Below are positions 38,060-47,646 of a stretch of DNA of 64,000 nucleotides, one piece after another. The stretch comes from a virus. Made by a program: the position numbers and the translations under genes. Each line of letters starts with the position of its first letter. Positions within the stretch are counted from its first letter, which is position 1. Below the pieces are notes generated by a model, which did no database searches, was not told the origin of the DNA, and worked only from the letters and a program-made list of their open reading frames with translations. The DNA lies in the IMG/VR virus record IMGVR_UViG_3300044837_000097, positions 1-64,000 of that record; one strand, written 5' to 3'.

Positions 38060-38679
38060 TGTGTGGACCCAGCAGCGCAGAAACTTCTTTGCAGGCGCAA
38101 ACGCAGGCGTTCTCAAACGTCTTGCAACAAAACTACGGCACGTTGTTCGGTAAGCAGCAAGGCGTGCTTGACAGCATCAACAAGTCCTTGTCCCCGATTG
38201 TGGCGGCAGGACCGAGTCAGCGTGGCTTCTCTGGTGCTGAAACTTCTGCGCTACAAACGCAGGCCATTGAGAACGCAGGCGCGGCCAACACGGCAGCCCA
38301 ACAAGCGGCGCGCACGTATGGCGCAGGACAAGGCGGCGGTGGAACCAGCGGCTTGACCTCTGGCATCACGAAACAGATTCAATCAGCTATCGCTAGCCAG
38401 AGCGCCGGGGCTGAGAGTGCGCAATTGAACAAGATTAACTTGGAAGATTTCAACCAAGGCAACCAGAACTACTGGCGCGCTCAAGGCGGCATGAATGCGC
38501 TGGCGGCTGGCTACAGCCCGAACGCTTCGGCATCAGAAGCCGGGTCGGAAGCCGGACAGTCGTTCCAAGAGGCAGCGAAGATTAATCAAGAGAACAACGC
38601 GCTCGGTCAGGACATCGCAGGCTTCGCAACCGCAGCAATCGGTTCGGCTGGCGACATCTTCAAGGCGTACAAGGGATAA
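38059..38679 (+). CDS. Internal virion protein (gp14-like place)
   Basis: 206 residues, Ala/Gln/Gly/Ser-rich and helical, with a Gly-rich loop (GAGQGGGGTSG) and a hydrophobic C-terminal helix (IAGFATAAIGSAGDIF). Composition and position before two large ejection proteins suit the small ejection protein that inserts in the outer membrane. Confidence 0.62.
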   Translation: MCGPSSAETSLQAQTQAFSNVLQQNYGTLFGKQQGVLDSINKSLSPIVAAGPSQRGFSGAETSALQTQAIENAGAANTAAQQAARTYGAGQGGGGTSGLTSGITKQIQSAIASQSAGAESAQLNKINLEDFNQGNQNYWRAQGGMNALAAGYSPNASASEAGSEAGQSFQEAAKINQENNALGQDIAGFATAAIGSAGDIFKAYKG

Positions 38680-38682
38680 GCT

Positions 38683-38937
38683 ATGAGCATCGGAGAGGGA
38701 TTCCAAGAACTCGCCAAAGTAGCGAGCGACTACACCAACAACGGGATGGGCCAAGGCGGCGCATACGCGGCGGTCAGAGCGGCGCGCTCTCGCGAAGCCA
38801 TCCATGACAGGGATAAAGCTGCGCAGTCGAAGGCTAAGACGACGACTGCCCCAGCCAATCTTGAGAGCGACACCAATCCACCAGCGGGCGACGTAGGCGA
38901 TGCAACTCCCAAATCGGGCGACTCGGAAGTAGCTTGA
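38683..38937 (+). CDS. Small unknown protein
   Basis: 84 residues, charged, with a disordered Thr/Pro/Asp-rich C-terminal half. GGGATAAG precedes the ATG. The -35 of the next promoter overlaps its last codons. Confidence 0.6.
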   Translation: MSIGEGFQELAKVASDYTNNGMGQGGAYAAVRAARSREAIHDRDKAAQSKAKTTTAPANLESDTNPPAGDVGDATPKSGDSEVA

Positions 38938-38962
38938 CATTTTTCGGCAATACTGATACACT
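38934..38962 (+). promoter_or_regulatory. Promoter for the ejection protein genes
   Basis: TTGACA, 17 bp, TACACT. Very close to the next start, so the leader would be about ten bases. Confidence 0.75.
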
Positions 38963-38977
38963 ATTTAAAGGATGAAA

Positions 38978-41092
38978 ATGGGAAATACACCTACATCACA
39001 GATTCTTCAAGGTTTGGTAGGCACGAGCGCAGAGCCAGCAGTGCAGGTTCCGATGCGCCCAACAGAGCCTGTGCAAGTCCCGATGCGTCCCTCGGACCAG
39101 CCAGCCGACACCACGGCTGCGCCGCCCGCCCCAGTAGCTGCGGGTGTTGAGCAGACGCCTTACGAGAAAGAGGGCGGCACCCTACCGATGCACCCTGTGG
39201 ACGCAATGGCAACGATGTTTATGAAGCACGTCACCGACGAGGCCAAAGAAAATTCGCCGGGTTCCTTCGGCGCAAAGTTGGCGGGCGCACTTGACGCTGC
39301 GGGCGCTGGCTTGGGCGATGCTCGCACAGGCGGCGACCCGGGACAAGGTCACGGATGGTTGAGCGCGGTAGGCGCAACGTTGGGCGCACGCACCCAGCGT
39401 TTAGAGCATCTGAAAGAGATTGCCTTCGACCAGAAGGAGCGTTTGAAGAACGACCAGATTAACCTCGCGACTGCGAACGCGAACTTGCGCCAGCACGCGA
39501 TGACAATTCAGCAGCAAGAAAAGACCATCCGTGACGCGAGTGCATCATCCGGCTCGAAGTTCATGGACACGCTGCGCGCCAATTACAAGGTATCGGACAA
39601 CATCTCTCAAGATGAACTGATGTCGAGAGCGCAAGCAGACCCGAAGTTCTTGCAGACTCACACTGCTCGCATCACAGGCTATGAGCCTGTAATGGGTTCA
39701 GACGGTAAGCCGAAGATGGTGGATGGTGTGCCTGTCGAAATGCCGAAGTTCAGTATCGCGGACATCGCACCGGGCGACATGTCGAAGCAGTACACGGTTG
39801 ACGCGACCCACGCGAAGAAGTGGGCCGATTCAGGATTGAAGCCGCTGGAAGCTGGCACAGTTATGCCTGTCAGCGTTGCAAACCAGATGGACGTGCAAGC
39901 GGAACGCTACGGCACCACGCTTGGTTTGTTGAACTTGTCGAAGGTTCAGCCTTTGCCGGATTCGGTGAAGGACCAGATGGTATCTGCGTTGCAAGACCCG
40001 GAAGTTCAGCACGCGGTCTCCATGCAGCCGGGTAGCCCGCTAGCCGGATTGTATGAGGCATCCGAGAACGTTGGACAGCACTTGCAAGTGGCGCAACAGC
40101 AGTTGGCCGCTGCTCAAAAGAGCGGTAATGCCGATGTGGTAACGAAGGCACAACAGAATCTAGCTGATGTGCAGCAAACGCAAAAGAATTTGGACCAAAC
40201 GATTAACTCTGGCTTCACGCCGCAGGAGCGTTCTGCGTACCAGAAGCAGATGGAAACAGACCGCAAGCAGACGGAAGTGGAGAAACAGAACGCGGCACGC
40301 GATGCCGAGACCGCACGCCACAACCGCGCCGAGGAAGCAATCAAGACCTTGGAGGCAAGCGGTGGTTCCCCGGAAGCGTTGCAGGACATGGGCCAGAAGT
40401 TGGCCGATGCGGAAATGGTTCCATCCCAGCTATCGAAGCGTTCAAAGAATTACAACGCCTCGTGGCTATCGGCGGACAAGCAGTCTTGGAGCACATACGG
40501 AAAGCCGTACGATGGCGCGCAAGCGGAGTCGGAATACAAGTACGCTTCCAACTCTACCAACCAGAACGTGCTCAAGCTGGTTAACGGCGTAACGGACAAG
40601 GGCGGGTCTCTTGACATCGCTTTGGATGCTGCGAAAGCACTTCCGGGCATGGACTCGCAGACCTTGAACAAGGTTTTCAACACGACCAAGACCGAGTTCG
40701 GAAACAAGGCACTCAGCGACTTCCAGACCGCTATGCTCGGTCTCTCAGACGAATACGCGAAGATTATGGGCGGCGGCAACGCCACCGTCGCGGGCCAGCA
40801 GCAGGCTCTCGATATTTTGAAGGCCGCGTACGCGAAGAACCAAATGGCAGGTGCTGCGACAATCGTTCGCAAGGACATCGCGGCACGTCAGCGTGGTATC
40901 ATCGGCAAAAACCGCTTTTTGCAGAAGCAATACTACGGAAACAACGGTATGACCGTAACGATGATTTCGCCGGACGGGAAGAACTATCAAGAAGTCCCGA
41001 AAAGCCAAGCGCAGTTTTACACCGGCAAGGGCGCACGCATCGCTAACAAGCAGGACTACGCCAACCTTAACATTACGTCCACGGACCACTAA
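38978..41092 (+). CDS. Large internal virion protein (gp15-like place)
   Basis: About 704 residues. Two short repeats at the start (VQVPMRPTEP, VQVPMRPSDQ), an Ala/Gly-rich helical region (FGAKLAGALDAAGAGLGDA), and long coiled coils near 385-480 (QHLQVAQQQLAAAQK, EKQNAARDAETARHNRAEE). Typical of proteins ejected with the DNA. ATG 38978 (AAGG seven bases upstream) is preferred to ATG 38972. Confidence 0.65.
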   Translation: MGNTPTSQILQGLVGTSAEPAVQVPMRPTEPVQVPMRPSDQPADTTAAPPAPVAAGVEQTPYEKEGGTLPMHPVDAMATMFMKHVTDEAKENSPGSFGAKLAGALDAAGAGLGDARTGGDPGQGHGWLSAVGATLGARTQRLEHLKEIAFDQKERLKNDQINLATANANLRQHAMTIQQQEKTIRDASASSGSKFMDTLRANYKVSDNISQDELMSRAQADPKFLQTHTARITGYEPVMGSDGKPKMVDGVPVEMPKFSIADIAPGDMSKQYTVDATHAKKWADSGLKPLEAGTVMPVSVANQMDVQAERYGTTLGLLNLSKVQPLPDSVKDQMVSALQDPEVQHAVSMQPGSPLAGLYEASENVGQHLQVAQQQLAAAQKSGNADVVTKAQQNLADVQQTQKNLDQTINSGFTPQERSAYQKQMETDRKQTEVEKQNAARDAETARHNRAEEAIKTLEASGGSPEALQDMGQKLADAEMVPSQLSKRSKNYNASWLSADKQSWSTYGKPYDGAQAESEYKYASNSTNQNVLKLVNGVTDKGGSLDIALDAAKALPGMDSQTLNKVFNTTKTEFGNKALSDFQTAMLGLSDEYAKIMGGGNATVAGQQQALDILKAAYAKNQMAGAATIVRKDIAARQRGIIGKNRFLQKQYYGNNGMTVTMISPDGKNYQEVPKSQAQFYTGKGARIANKQDYANLNITSTDH

Positions 41093-41094
41093 AA

Positions 41095-44000
41095 ATGACC
41101 GACCAGAATTCGAATTGGTTTGACCAGAACGCGCCGGGGGCTGCACCGCAACAAGGTCAGCCCGCCCCACAGCAAGCTGCGCCAGCACCAACGCCTGCGC
41201 CACAGCCTGCGGGTAATTGGTTTGACCAGAATCCAGCGCCAGCAGCTACGCCAGCCGCTGCCGAAACGGAAGAGAAAGCTGCACCAGCACAGCCGCAAGG
41301 TTTGTGGGACAAAATCAAGACCGCAGTAGCGGGGCCGACGACAGCACTGGGTACACCACTTGGCGAGGACCAATCACAAGAACTATCAGGCTTGGGCGAC
41401 ATCTTGCAAGGTAACGTGAAGCAAGGCGCGGGAAAAATCTGGAATTCCGAAAAGATTGATGCGAAGAACATCGTGCCGGGTTCACCTGCGGAATGGGCTA
41501 TCCGTCAGTTCGACCCGGACTTCCACGGTGGGGCAACGAAGGAAGCCATCGCTGCGATGAAGGCAAAGAACCCGAATGCGGGCGAGAAGCCGCTTCTCGA
41601 CGTTGCTCAATTCATCGACATGAAGAAGCACCCGATTGGAAAGGCTTTGACGGAAGTCGCACAAGGCTTCACCTCCCCGGAGAATATCGCCATCATGTAC
41701 GGCACCGGAGGTCTCGGTTTGATTGGGCAGACGCCGAAGGCTTTGAAAGCGTTCGGCACGATGAGCCGCCTAATCTCTGCGGGCTTCGCATATCAGGCAC
41801 TACAAGGTGCGTACGAACACTCGAAGGCTTTCAAGGAAGCGTTTGATGCAGGCGACGAGGAACGTGCCGAATACGAGTTGACCCACGCAGTTGCGGGCGG
41901 CGTAATCGGAACACAGGCTGCGACTCACGCGGCGGAAGGTTTGCCACTACCGGGCTACGACAAGGGCGGTAAGGGCAATGCAGTAAAGCCGCTGGTCGAA
42001 TTGTCACCGACAGAGAAGAAAGTTGCGGGCGCAATTAGCACCGCAGTCGGTCACGCAGCGGATGCCACCAAGAACTTTACTGCGGAAAAACTACAAGCCG
42101 CGACAGACCGCGTTGGTGTCGTATTCGGAAGAACTGCGGACTTCGATGAGGCCGTCACCCGCGTTGCGAACATGATGGGCAAGAAGGCGGGTCCAGAATT
42201 TAAGGAGAAGGTCTCAAACGCTAGTGATGATTTGAAGCAGATTATCAACGAAGACACCACCAACAAGATTGTGGACCCGGAGACGGCGGCGCAAGCAGTT
42301 GACCGCCACATTCAGGGCAACATCGAGGCACCGTTGCTGCAAGAAGCACACGCAACGAAGGATTCAACAGAGCCTGTTGTGCCGGATTTCAAGGCCCGCT
42401 TGAATGAGCGTCTTGACAAGTTCTTCGATGAGAACGCGGGCAAGTACGGTTCACCGGAAGAGGAAGACGTTATCAAGCAGCGTATTCTGGACCGCATGGA
42501 CCGCGACCAAGACCTCGGCAATGGTGTGAAGATTGCGCGTGAGCCGAATTTATACGAAGCCGAAAATATCCGCCAAGGCTTGAACAAGGAAGCTGGTAGC
42601 GTATTTGAGCAGGGCACTAGCAGCGGATACCGCGCTGCGGCAGCAGAGACCTCGAACTTTATGCGTGAGGTCATCGACGAATCATACAAGGCGAATGGCG
42701 TTCAAGGCGTGCCGGACGCACGCGCAAAGGAAGCAGACCTAATTGACATTCGTGATGCGTTGAGAGACGCACAAGGCCGCTTCGAAGCACAAAAAGCGAC
42801 TCCTGCTCTGTTGAAACTGTTCTCTCTCGGTAAGTTGGCCGGGATGGTTGGTGCTGTAGGAGCGCACTTCTTCGGCAGCGATATTCTAGGCGGCGCGCTG
42901 GCGGCAGGCTCTGCGTGGAAGGCTATCCACGAGCACAATGTCTCGAATTTGGAAGGCAACTTGGAACGCGCCCGACAGTTGGCCGCGCGTGAACAGGGAG
43001 CCTCGGCCACCGTTCCTGAGTTCAACCAGACCCCGGTTCCGCCGCCAGCGGGTCCTGCGGGAGCACAGATTCCACCGAACATGCCGCCGCGTCCGACCCC
43101 GCCTCAGCCTGCGACCCGCCCTGCGGTTAATCACACGCTGAACGGCGAACTCGCATCGTACTTCTCAGAAGACCGCGCGACTTCGCCAGAAGAGTACAAC
43201 GGCCTGCTTGACCGCTTCAAGGAGAAGTTTGCGACAATGAAGCAGAGCGTTGCCGACTTGAAGGCTAAGGGACAGGAGTTGCCGGAAGCCTACAAGGATG
43301 AGTGGAAGCAGGCGAACGAACTCCACGCCACGATTCAGAAGGAAGGCGCGAAGGAAGATGCTGCGCTGGAAAAAGAAAACAAGAAGCGCCAAGACAAGTA
43401 TGTGAAGGATAGTCAAGACTGGACCAGTCAGTTGCAGACCGAAACACAGAAGCAGGCCGAATTGACGAGACAGCAGAAGGATGCGGAGTCGCAGGCCAAG
43501 ATTCAGGAAGAGAAGGCCCGTGTTGACGCAATCTTGAAGGATGAGCGTGTAGCTCACAGCCCGTTGATGAAGTCCACCGATGAGGCGCAGCCGATTGAGG
43601 GTGTGGAAGGACGTTCCTCGAAGGAACTTCACCGCCATGAGCACGGCCACATTATGGCGAACGTAGCGGAAGGTTTGAATCCGTTCACGTTTGTCGCCGC
43701 AGAGCATCCAGACGCAGTGGAGAGCGGCGCTGCGGCACAAGTCCACACGGACGTATCGGGTGCGGAAGAAGGCCCGAAGGGCATCGCACAACGCGTTGTC
43801 GGCATCTTGGGCGGTCCCGCGTTTGACGAAGTGCACCAAGGCATCACGATTGGCCGTAACACCGGGGCACGCGCCGACATCAGCCGCGCTCGCGAGATTC
43901 TGCGTGAAGAAGGCGGATTGAAGGGCAACCAGTTGGAGAAAGTATTTGACGCTCTATATGACAGAGCGAAGGAACACGTTTCAAACCCGGAAGCACTTGC

Positions 44001-47000
44001 ACTGGTTGACGCTAACGCGGACCTGCGCGAGGCTGGACTTCACAAGAACTTCCACATGTCACCGGGACGTATGGAAGAGTACGTTAAGAAACTAAAGGGA
44101 GCATATCGAAATGGCGAAACACCAAGCACCGAAGGAGTTCGTGAAGGGGATTCCGATGGAGGAGTACCGCAAGGAGAATCCGCTGGAACCGGAAACGGTG
44201 GAAGCGAACAAGATGGGGCTGTTGAAAGAACACGCACCGAAGCTGCACGAAAGAGCGACGAAGGCGCAGAAGCAGCAGCAGCCAGAGAAGAACGCTCAAG
44301 CGTAAAGGCCGCGATGCCGCCAGAGCGTTCAACTGGTGACGCGGAACTTGACAAGAAGATTAAGAGCGGCGGGGCTATCCCTGCCGGACGCTTCGGACCT
44401 CTGGCGATGTTCCACCACCCGGAGACTGGAAGCACACTGGCGTTGAAACCGGAAGAGATTACGCCGGAAGCTGTGAAGGAGCACGTCGCCAAGAGCACGG
44501 AGAAATACACTCAGGGCGACATCCGCAACACTGCGCGTCAATACAACGAGGTACGCGGGCTGCCGGAAGTCAACCCGGCCCCAGTGACCGAGGACCCGCG
44601 CGTTCAAGAAATGGGCCGCGTGTACGATGAGTTGAAGCACAACCCGAATGACCCGAAGGTCGAGGCATCATACAAAGCATTCAAAAACGAACTGGACCAT
44701 CAGTACGACGCGCTGACGAAGGCTGGATTTAAGTTTGACACCTCGAAAGAGGACCCGTATCCGTCGTACGACGCAATGCGCCAAGACATTCTGCGCAACA
44801 AGCACTTGACGGCATGGGAAGGTGCAGCACCGCCAGCAGACCACCCGCTGGCAGAGCGCGACCCGAAGACTGGATTTACGTATAACGAAAAGTTCCGCTT
44901 GGTGCATGACGTTCTAGGGCACGCGGCGCACGACGCCGACTTTAGCGGGAACGGAGAAGAATCTGCGTGGAACTACCACCGTCAGATGTTCTCCCCGGAA
45001 GCCCAGCCTGCGCTCGCTGCCGAAACCCGTGGGCAGGTTGCTTCGTTCACTCGTAACGGAAAATTCCCGGACACACAGAAGGCTGTCTTGATGCCGGACG
45101 CTTACAATATGCGCCCGGAAGACATTATGAAGTCAAGTCTGTCGAAGACGGGTGGCAACGCAATCAAGAAGTTGGAGAACTCGAACGAAGAGTTCGCACG
45201 CCCTATCGGCTACGATTCAAGCAAGCCGTTCACTAATAAGACAGCACCTGCGGTGATTTTGCCGGATGGACGAATCATTCCTGCTCGTTTGTCGCATGCG
45301 GACATCGCCGGGGAAGCTGGATTCAAGGATGATTTTGACGGCGTTCAAGACCTGTTGAAACACACGGATGGAGTACGCGTCATGTACCCAGACCGTGGCC
45401 GTGGAAACATCGGCATCCAGTCCCACGCAAATCCGAACGATGTTCAAACCGGGACTGTCGCCAGCGTATTGAAGCACGCTGCGGAAGCGGGCATCGGAGA
45501 CGGAAAGAACTTCGTGTGGGATTTGGGCGCGCCGGGCAAGGACCATGTTTCAGGCTCTGGCACCATCAACGATTATCGTCGAGCAATCGAATCGAAAGGA
45601 GTAGAGAAGTCGAATCTCAATTGGGCGAAGAAGGTAGAGGACGAGCCGTTCGGTGGCGTTAACCCGAACGACCCGGAGGCACCGAGCAAGAAGTATGCGT
45701 TCGAGTTGTCACCGGAGAATCGCCACACGCCTGAGAAGCTGACTGCGCAAGAGGCACAAGCGTTCGCAGAACGTCCAGATGTGAAGGAATTGCTAGCGAC
45801 TCACCCGGACATAAAGCTGGGTTGGGACACAACGACACAAGGCCGTCCTGAGTTGAATATCGGCGTATCGACGAACGATTTGGACACCGCAAAGAAAGTT
45901 GCGGGCAAGTTGGACCAGCGCGCAATCGTAGACACACAGACCGGGGACGAGATTTCAGCAGGCGGTACGGGAACGAAGACCGAGTTCCCTGACTACCCGC
46001 TGGCGGACAGATTGAAAGACCTCGGCATCGAGAAGTCAGACATCGCGAAGTCACCGAAGGGTTCCAGCGTCCCATTGATGGAGAATCCGCTTCCAGTTAA
46101 AGGTACGATGGAAGGGAATGAAGTCGGCACGCTCGACTTGACCAAGGCACTAAACGCTTACAGCCGCAAGCAGCTTCCGTCGTTGGAGCCGGGTTCGGAG
46201 CCGAAGGAGATGGTTGACCGCGCGAAGAAGATTGCGGAAGACGAAGCGAAGTATCAGTTGGCGCAGTCAAAGACTGGCACCGAATGGTACACCACGGAAA
46301 TGAAGGACCACGATAAGGTCTTGACGGACCTGCGCCCTGAGTTGTTGACGGGACCGGAGACAACTTCGGAAGCGCCGTGGACTCACACCGCGAAGATGAC
46401 TTTGTTCAAGGCGGCGGAAGCTATTTTGTCATCCGGCCAGAAGCCGTATGCGAACGTGAAGTCGGCGCTGCGCGCTTGGGATGCATACAACGAGACAGGA
46501 GAATTTCCTCGCAGTAATCCGGCAACAGGCAAGGAAGGAATGTCGTGGGGTCCGCGTGGCGTTAATGCATACGGCAGCGCCTTTGACTCGTTGAATAAAT
46601 TGATTCAAGAGAAGGGCGAGAAAGGCGCAGCGGATTGGCTGCTATCTGAACACCCAGTGAAGGAACTGCGTAGCTATCAGTCGGAAGGCCAATCTCCTGT
46701 GAAGGGTAAAGCAGACGAAAATGAAACGGGCGCAATGATTCTAGGCGCGAAGCGTGGGCCATTCATGCAGAACCTTCACGGCATCGAGTCGAAGTTCACC
46801 GCCGACATGTGGGTATCGCGTAGCTGGAACCGCTGGATGGGCACACTGGACTTGGACCCTCGCATCGAGAACAAGGGCAAGATGACATCGGAGTCGGACG
46901 CGCCACGCAATAACACGGAGCGCACGCTTATGAATCAATCATTCTCCGAGACTGCAAACAAATTGGGGTTGACGACTTCCAGCTTGCAAGCCGTTTTGTG

Positions 47001-47247
47001 GTACTATGAGCAGGCGTTGTATCGTGCCCACGGGCTTCCTGTAGAGTCATGGTCGTTCTCTGACGCTGCAAAGCGAGTAGGGAAGGAAGCCAGCGCACCA
47101 CCGGAAGCGGAGCAGACCGGATTTGGTTTCGGAGCCAACGAAAACACTAGTCCGAAGGAAGCCGGGTTTAGAGGCTTGACCGCACCGGAGCTTAAGAACG
47201 GCTCGGCGGTCCACGCTCTCGACCTCATTAACGCGTTGAAGAAATAG
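41095..47247 (+). CDS. Giant polyvalent virion protein
   Basis: 2050 residues. Two NWFDQN repeats in a Pro/Gln/Ala-rich start; helical regions; a hydrophobic segment near 585 (LAGMVGAVGAHFFG); coiled coil near 720-820; a zinc-protease-like HEHGH near 847; and a segment near 1270-1320 (FRLVHDVLGHAAHDADF, GEESAWNYHRQMF, ETRGQ). The C-terminal domain (DMWVSRSWNRWMG... SLQAVLWYYEQALYR) is of a type I know from phage polyvalent proteins. Probably ejected with DNA and active in the host. Another frame inside is also likely coding. Confidence 0.75.
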   Translation: MTDQNSNWFDQNAPGAAPQQGQPAPQQAAPAPTPAPQPAGNWFDQNPAPAATPAAAETEEKAAPAQPQGLWDKIKTAVAGPTTALGTPLGEDQSQELSGLGDILQGNVKQGAGKIWNSEKIDAKNIVPGSPAEWAIRQFDPDFHGGATKEAIAAMKAKNPNAGEKPLLDVAQFIDMKKHPIGKALTEVAQGFTSPENIAIMYGTGGLGLIGQTPKALKAFGTMSRLISAGFAYQALQGAYEHSKAFKEAFDAGDEERAEYELTHAVAGGVIGTQAATHAAEGLPLPGYDKGGKGNAVKPLVELSPTEKKVAGAISTAVGHAADATKNFTAEKLQAATDRVGVVFGRTADFDEAVTRVANMMGKKAGPEFKEKVSNASDDLKQIINEDTTNKIVDPETAAQAVDRHIQGNIEAPLLQEAHATKDSTEPVVPDFKARLNERLDKFFDENAGKYGSPEEEDVIKQRILDRMDRDQDLGNGVKIAREPNLYEAENIRQGLNKEAGSVFEQGTSSGYRAAAAETSNFMREVIDESYKANGVQGVPDARAKEADLIDIRDALRDAQGRFEAQKATPALLKLFSLGKLAGMVGAVGAHFFGSDILGGALAAGSAWKAIHEHNVSNLEGNLERARQLAAREQGASATVPEFNQTPVPPPAGPAGAQIPPNMPPRPTPPQPATRPAVNHTLNGELASYFSEDRATSPEEYNGLLDRFKEKFATMKQSVADLKAKGQELPEAYKDEWKQANELHATIQKEGAKEDAALEKENKKRQDKYVKDSQDWTSQLQTETQKQAELTRQQKDAESQAKIQEEKARVDAILKDERVAHSPLMKSTDEAQPIEGVEGRSSKELHRHEHGHIMANVAEGLNPFTFVAAEHPDAVESGAAAQVHTDVSGAEEGPKGIAQRVVGILGGPAFDEVHQGITIGRNTGARADISRAREILREEGGLKGNQLEKVFDALYDRAKEHVSNPEALALVDANADLREAGLHKNFHMSPGRMEEYVKKLKGAYRNGETPSTEGVREGDSDGGVPQGESAGTGNGGSEQDGAVERTRTEAARKSDEGAEAAAAREERSSVKAAMPPERSTGDAELDKKIKSGGAIPAGRFGPLAMFHHPETGSTLALKPEEITPEAVKEHVAKSTEKYTQGDIRNTARQYNEVRGLPEVNPAPVTEDPRVQEMGRVYDELKHNPNDPKVEASYKAFKNELDHQYDALTKAGFKFDTSKEDPYPSYDAMRQDILRNKHLTAWEGAAPPADHPLAERDPKTGFTYNEKFRLVHDVLGHAAHDADFSGNGEESAWNYHRQMFSPEAQPALAAETRGQVASFTRNGKFPDTQKAVLMPDAYNMRPEDIMKSSLSKTGGNAIKKLENSNEEFARPIGYDSSKPFTNKTAPAVILPDGRIIPARLSHADIAGEAGFKDDFDGVQDLLKHTDGVRVMYPDRGRGNIGIQSHANPNDVQTGTVASVLKHAAEAGIGDGKNFVWDLGAPGKDHVSGSGTINDYRRAIESKGVEKSNLNWAKKVEDEPFGGVNPNDPEAPSKKYAFELSPENRHTPEKLTAQEAQAFAERPDVKELLATHPDIKLGWDTTTQGRPELNIGVSTNDLDTAKKVAGKLDQRAIVDTQTGDEISAGGTGTKTEFPDYPLADRLKDLGIEKSDIAKSPKGSSVPLMENPLPVKGTMEGNEVGTLDLTKALNAYSRKQLPSLEPGSEPKEMVDRAKKIAEDEAKYQLAQSKTGTEWYTTEMKDHDKVLTDLRPELLTGPETTSEAPWTHTAKMTLFKAAEAILSSGQKPYANVKSALRAWDAYNETGEFPRSNPATGKEGMSWGPRGVNAYGSAFDSLNKLIQEKGEKGAADWLLSEHPVKELRSYQSEGQSPVKGKADENETGAMILGAKRGPFMQNLHGIESKFTADMWVSRSWNRWMGTLDLDPRIENKGKMTSESDAPRNNTERTLMNQSFSETANKLGLTTSSLQAVLWYYEQALYRAHGLPVESWSFSDAAKRVGKEASAPPEAEQTGFGFGANENTSPKEAGFRGLTAPELKNGSAVHALDLINALKK
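44111..44305 (+). CDS. Probable small gene nested in the giant gene
   Basis: 64 residues in the +1 frame: MAKHQAPKEFVKGIPMEEYR, KENPLEPETVEANKMGLL, Lys/Gln-rich end. AAGGGAG lies 9 bp before the ATG, a better ribosome binding site than most genes here have. The giant protein is low in complexity (Glu/Gly/Ser-rich) exactly over this stretch, as expected if the small frame is the constrained one. Confidence 0.6.
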   Translation: MAKHQAPKEFVKGIPMEEYRKENPLEPETVEANKMGLLKEHAPKLHERATKAQKQQQPEKNAQA

Positions 47248-47250
47248 CCC

Positions 47251-47279
47251 TTGACAATCAGTCGGAAGTGGGATACACT
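47251..47279 (+). promoter_or_regulatory. Promoter
   Basis: TTGACA, 17 bp, TACACT, 16 bp before ATG 47296. Confidence 0.78.
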
Positions 47280-47295
47280 CGTATTTGGAGGAATT

Positions 47296-47466
47296 ATGGA
47301 AGCGAAACTAGGACCCACGGAATTCCAAGCCGAAGTTCAAAAGCTGCAAGCTGCGGGTAAGCTGCCGCCGCTGGAAGACCTTTTGAGCGCGGTGTCCGAG
47401 GCCCGTGAAAAGTACGCTCCACAAATTCTCGAAGCCAGAAAAAAGGGAGACGACGATGGCGCATAG
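47296..47466 (+). CDS. Small unknown protein
   Basis: 56 residues, helical and charged (EFQAEVQKLQAAGKLPPLEDLL). GGAGG lies 5 bp before the ATG, with its own promoter upstream. Overlaps the next gene by 11 bp. Confidence 0.68.
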   Translation: MEAKLGPTEFQAEVQKLQAAGKLPPLEDLLSAVSEAREKYAPQILEARKKGDDDGA

Positions 47467-47644
47467 CGCAGGCAGCGGAGACAAGTTGGCTCGTGGCGCA
47501 GTTCGAGCGGTTTACATGGTGCGTGACGAGAAGAGCGTGACGCAGGATGCTTGGGATGCCATGTTTGCAGATTTTGACCCGAAGAAGTTTCAAGAAGAGA
47601 AGCCGAAGGTGGAAGGAAAGAAAGAAATTTCGCGCAAGAGGTAA
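47456..47644 (+). CDS. Small unknown protein
   Basis: 62 residues, basic, with a Lys/Glu-rich tail (DPKKFQEEKPKVEGKKEI). AAGGGAG is 7 bp before the ATG inside the upstream gene. Two bases separate it from the glycosyltransferase. Confidence 0.65.
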   Translation: MAHSAGSGDKLARGAVRAVYMVRDEKSVTQDAWDAMFADFDPKKFQEEKPKVEGKKEISRKR

Positions 47645-47646
47645 GC

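Noticed and set aside
39820-40592. Alternative-frame ORFs inside the ejection protein gene
   Set aside because: Arg/Ser/Trp-rich shadow composition and no ribosome binding site, unlike the nested frame at 44111.
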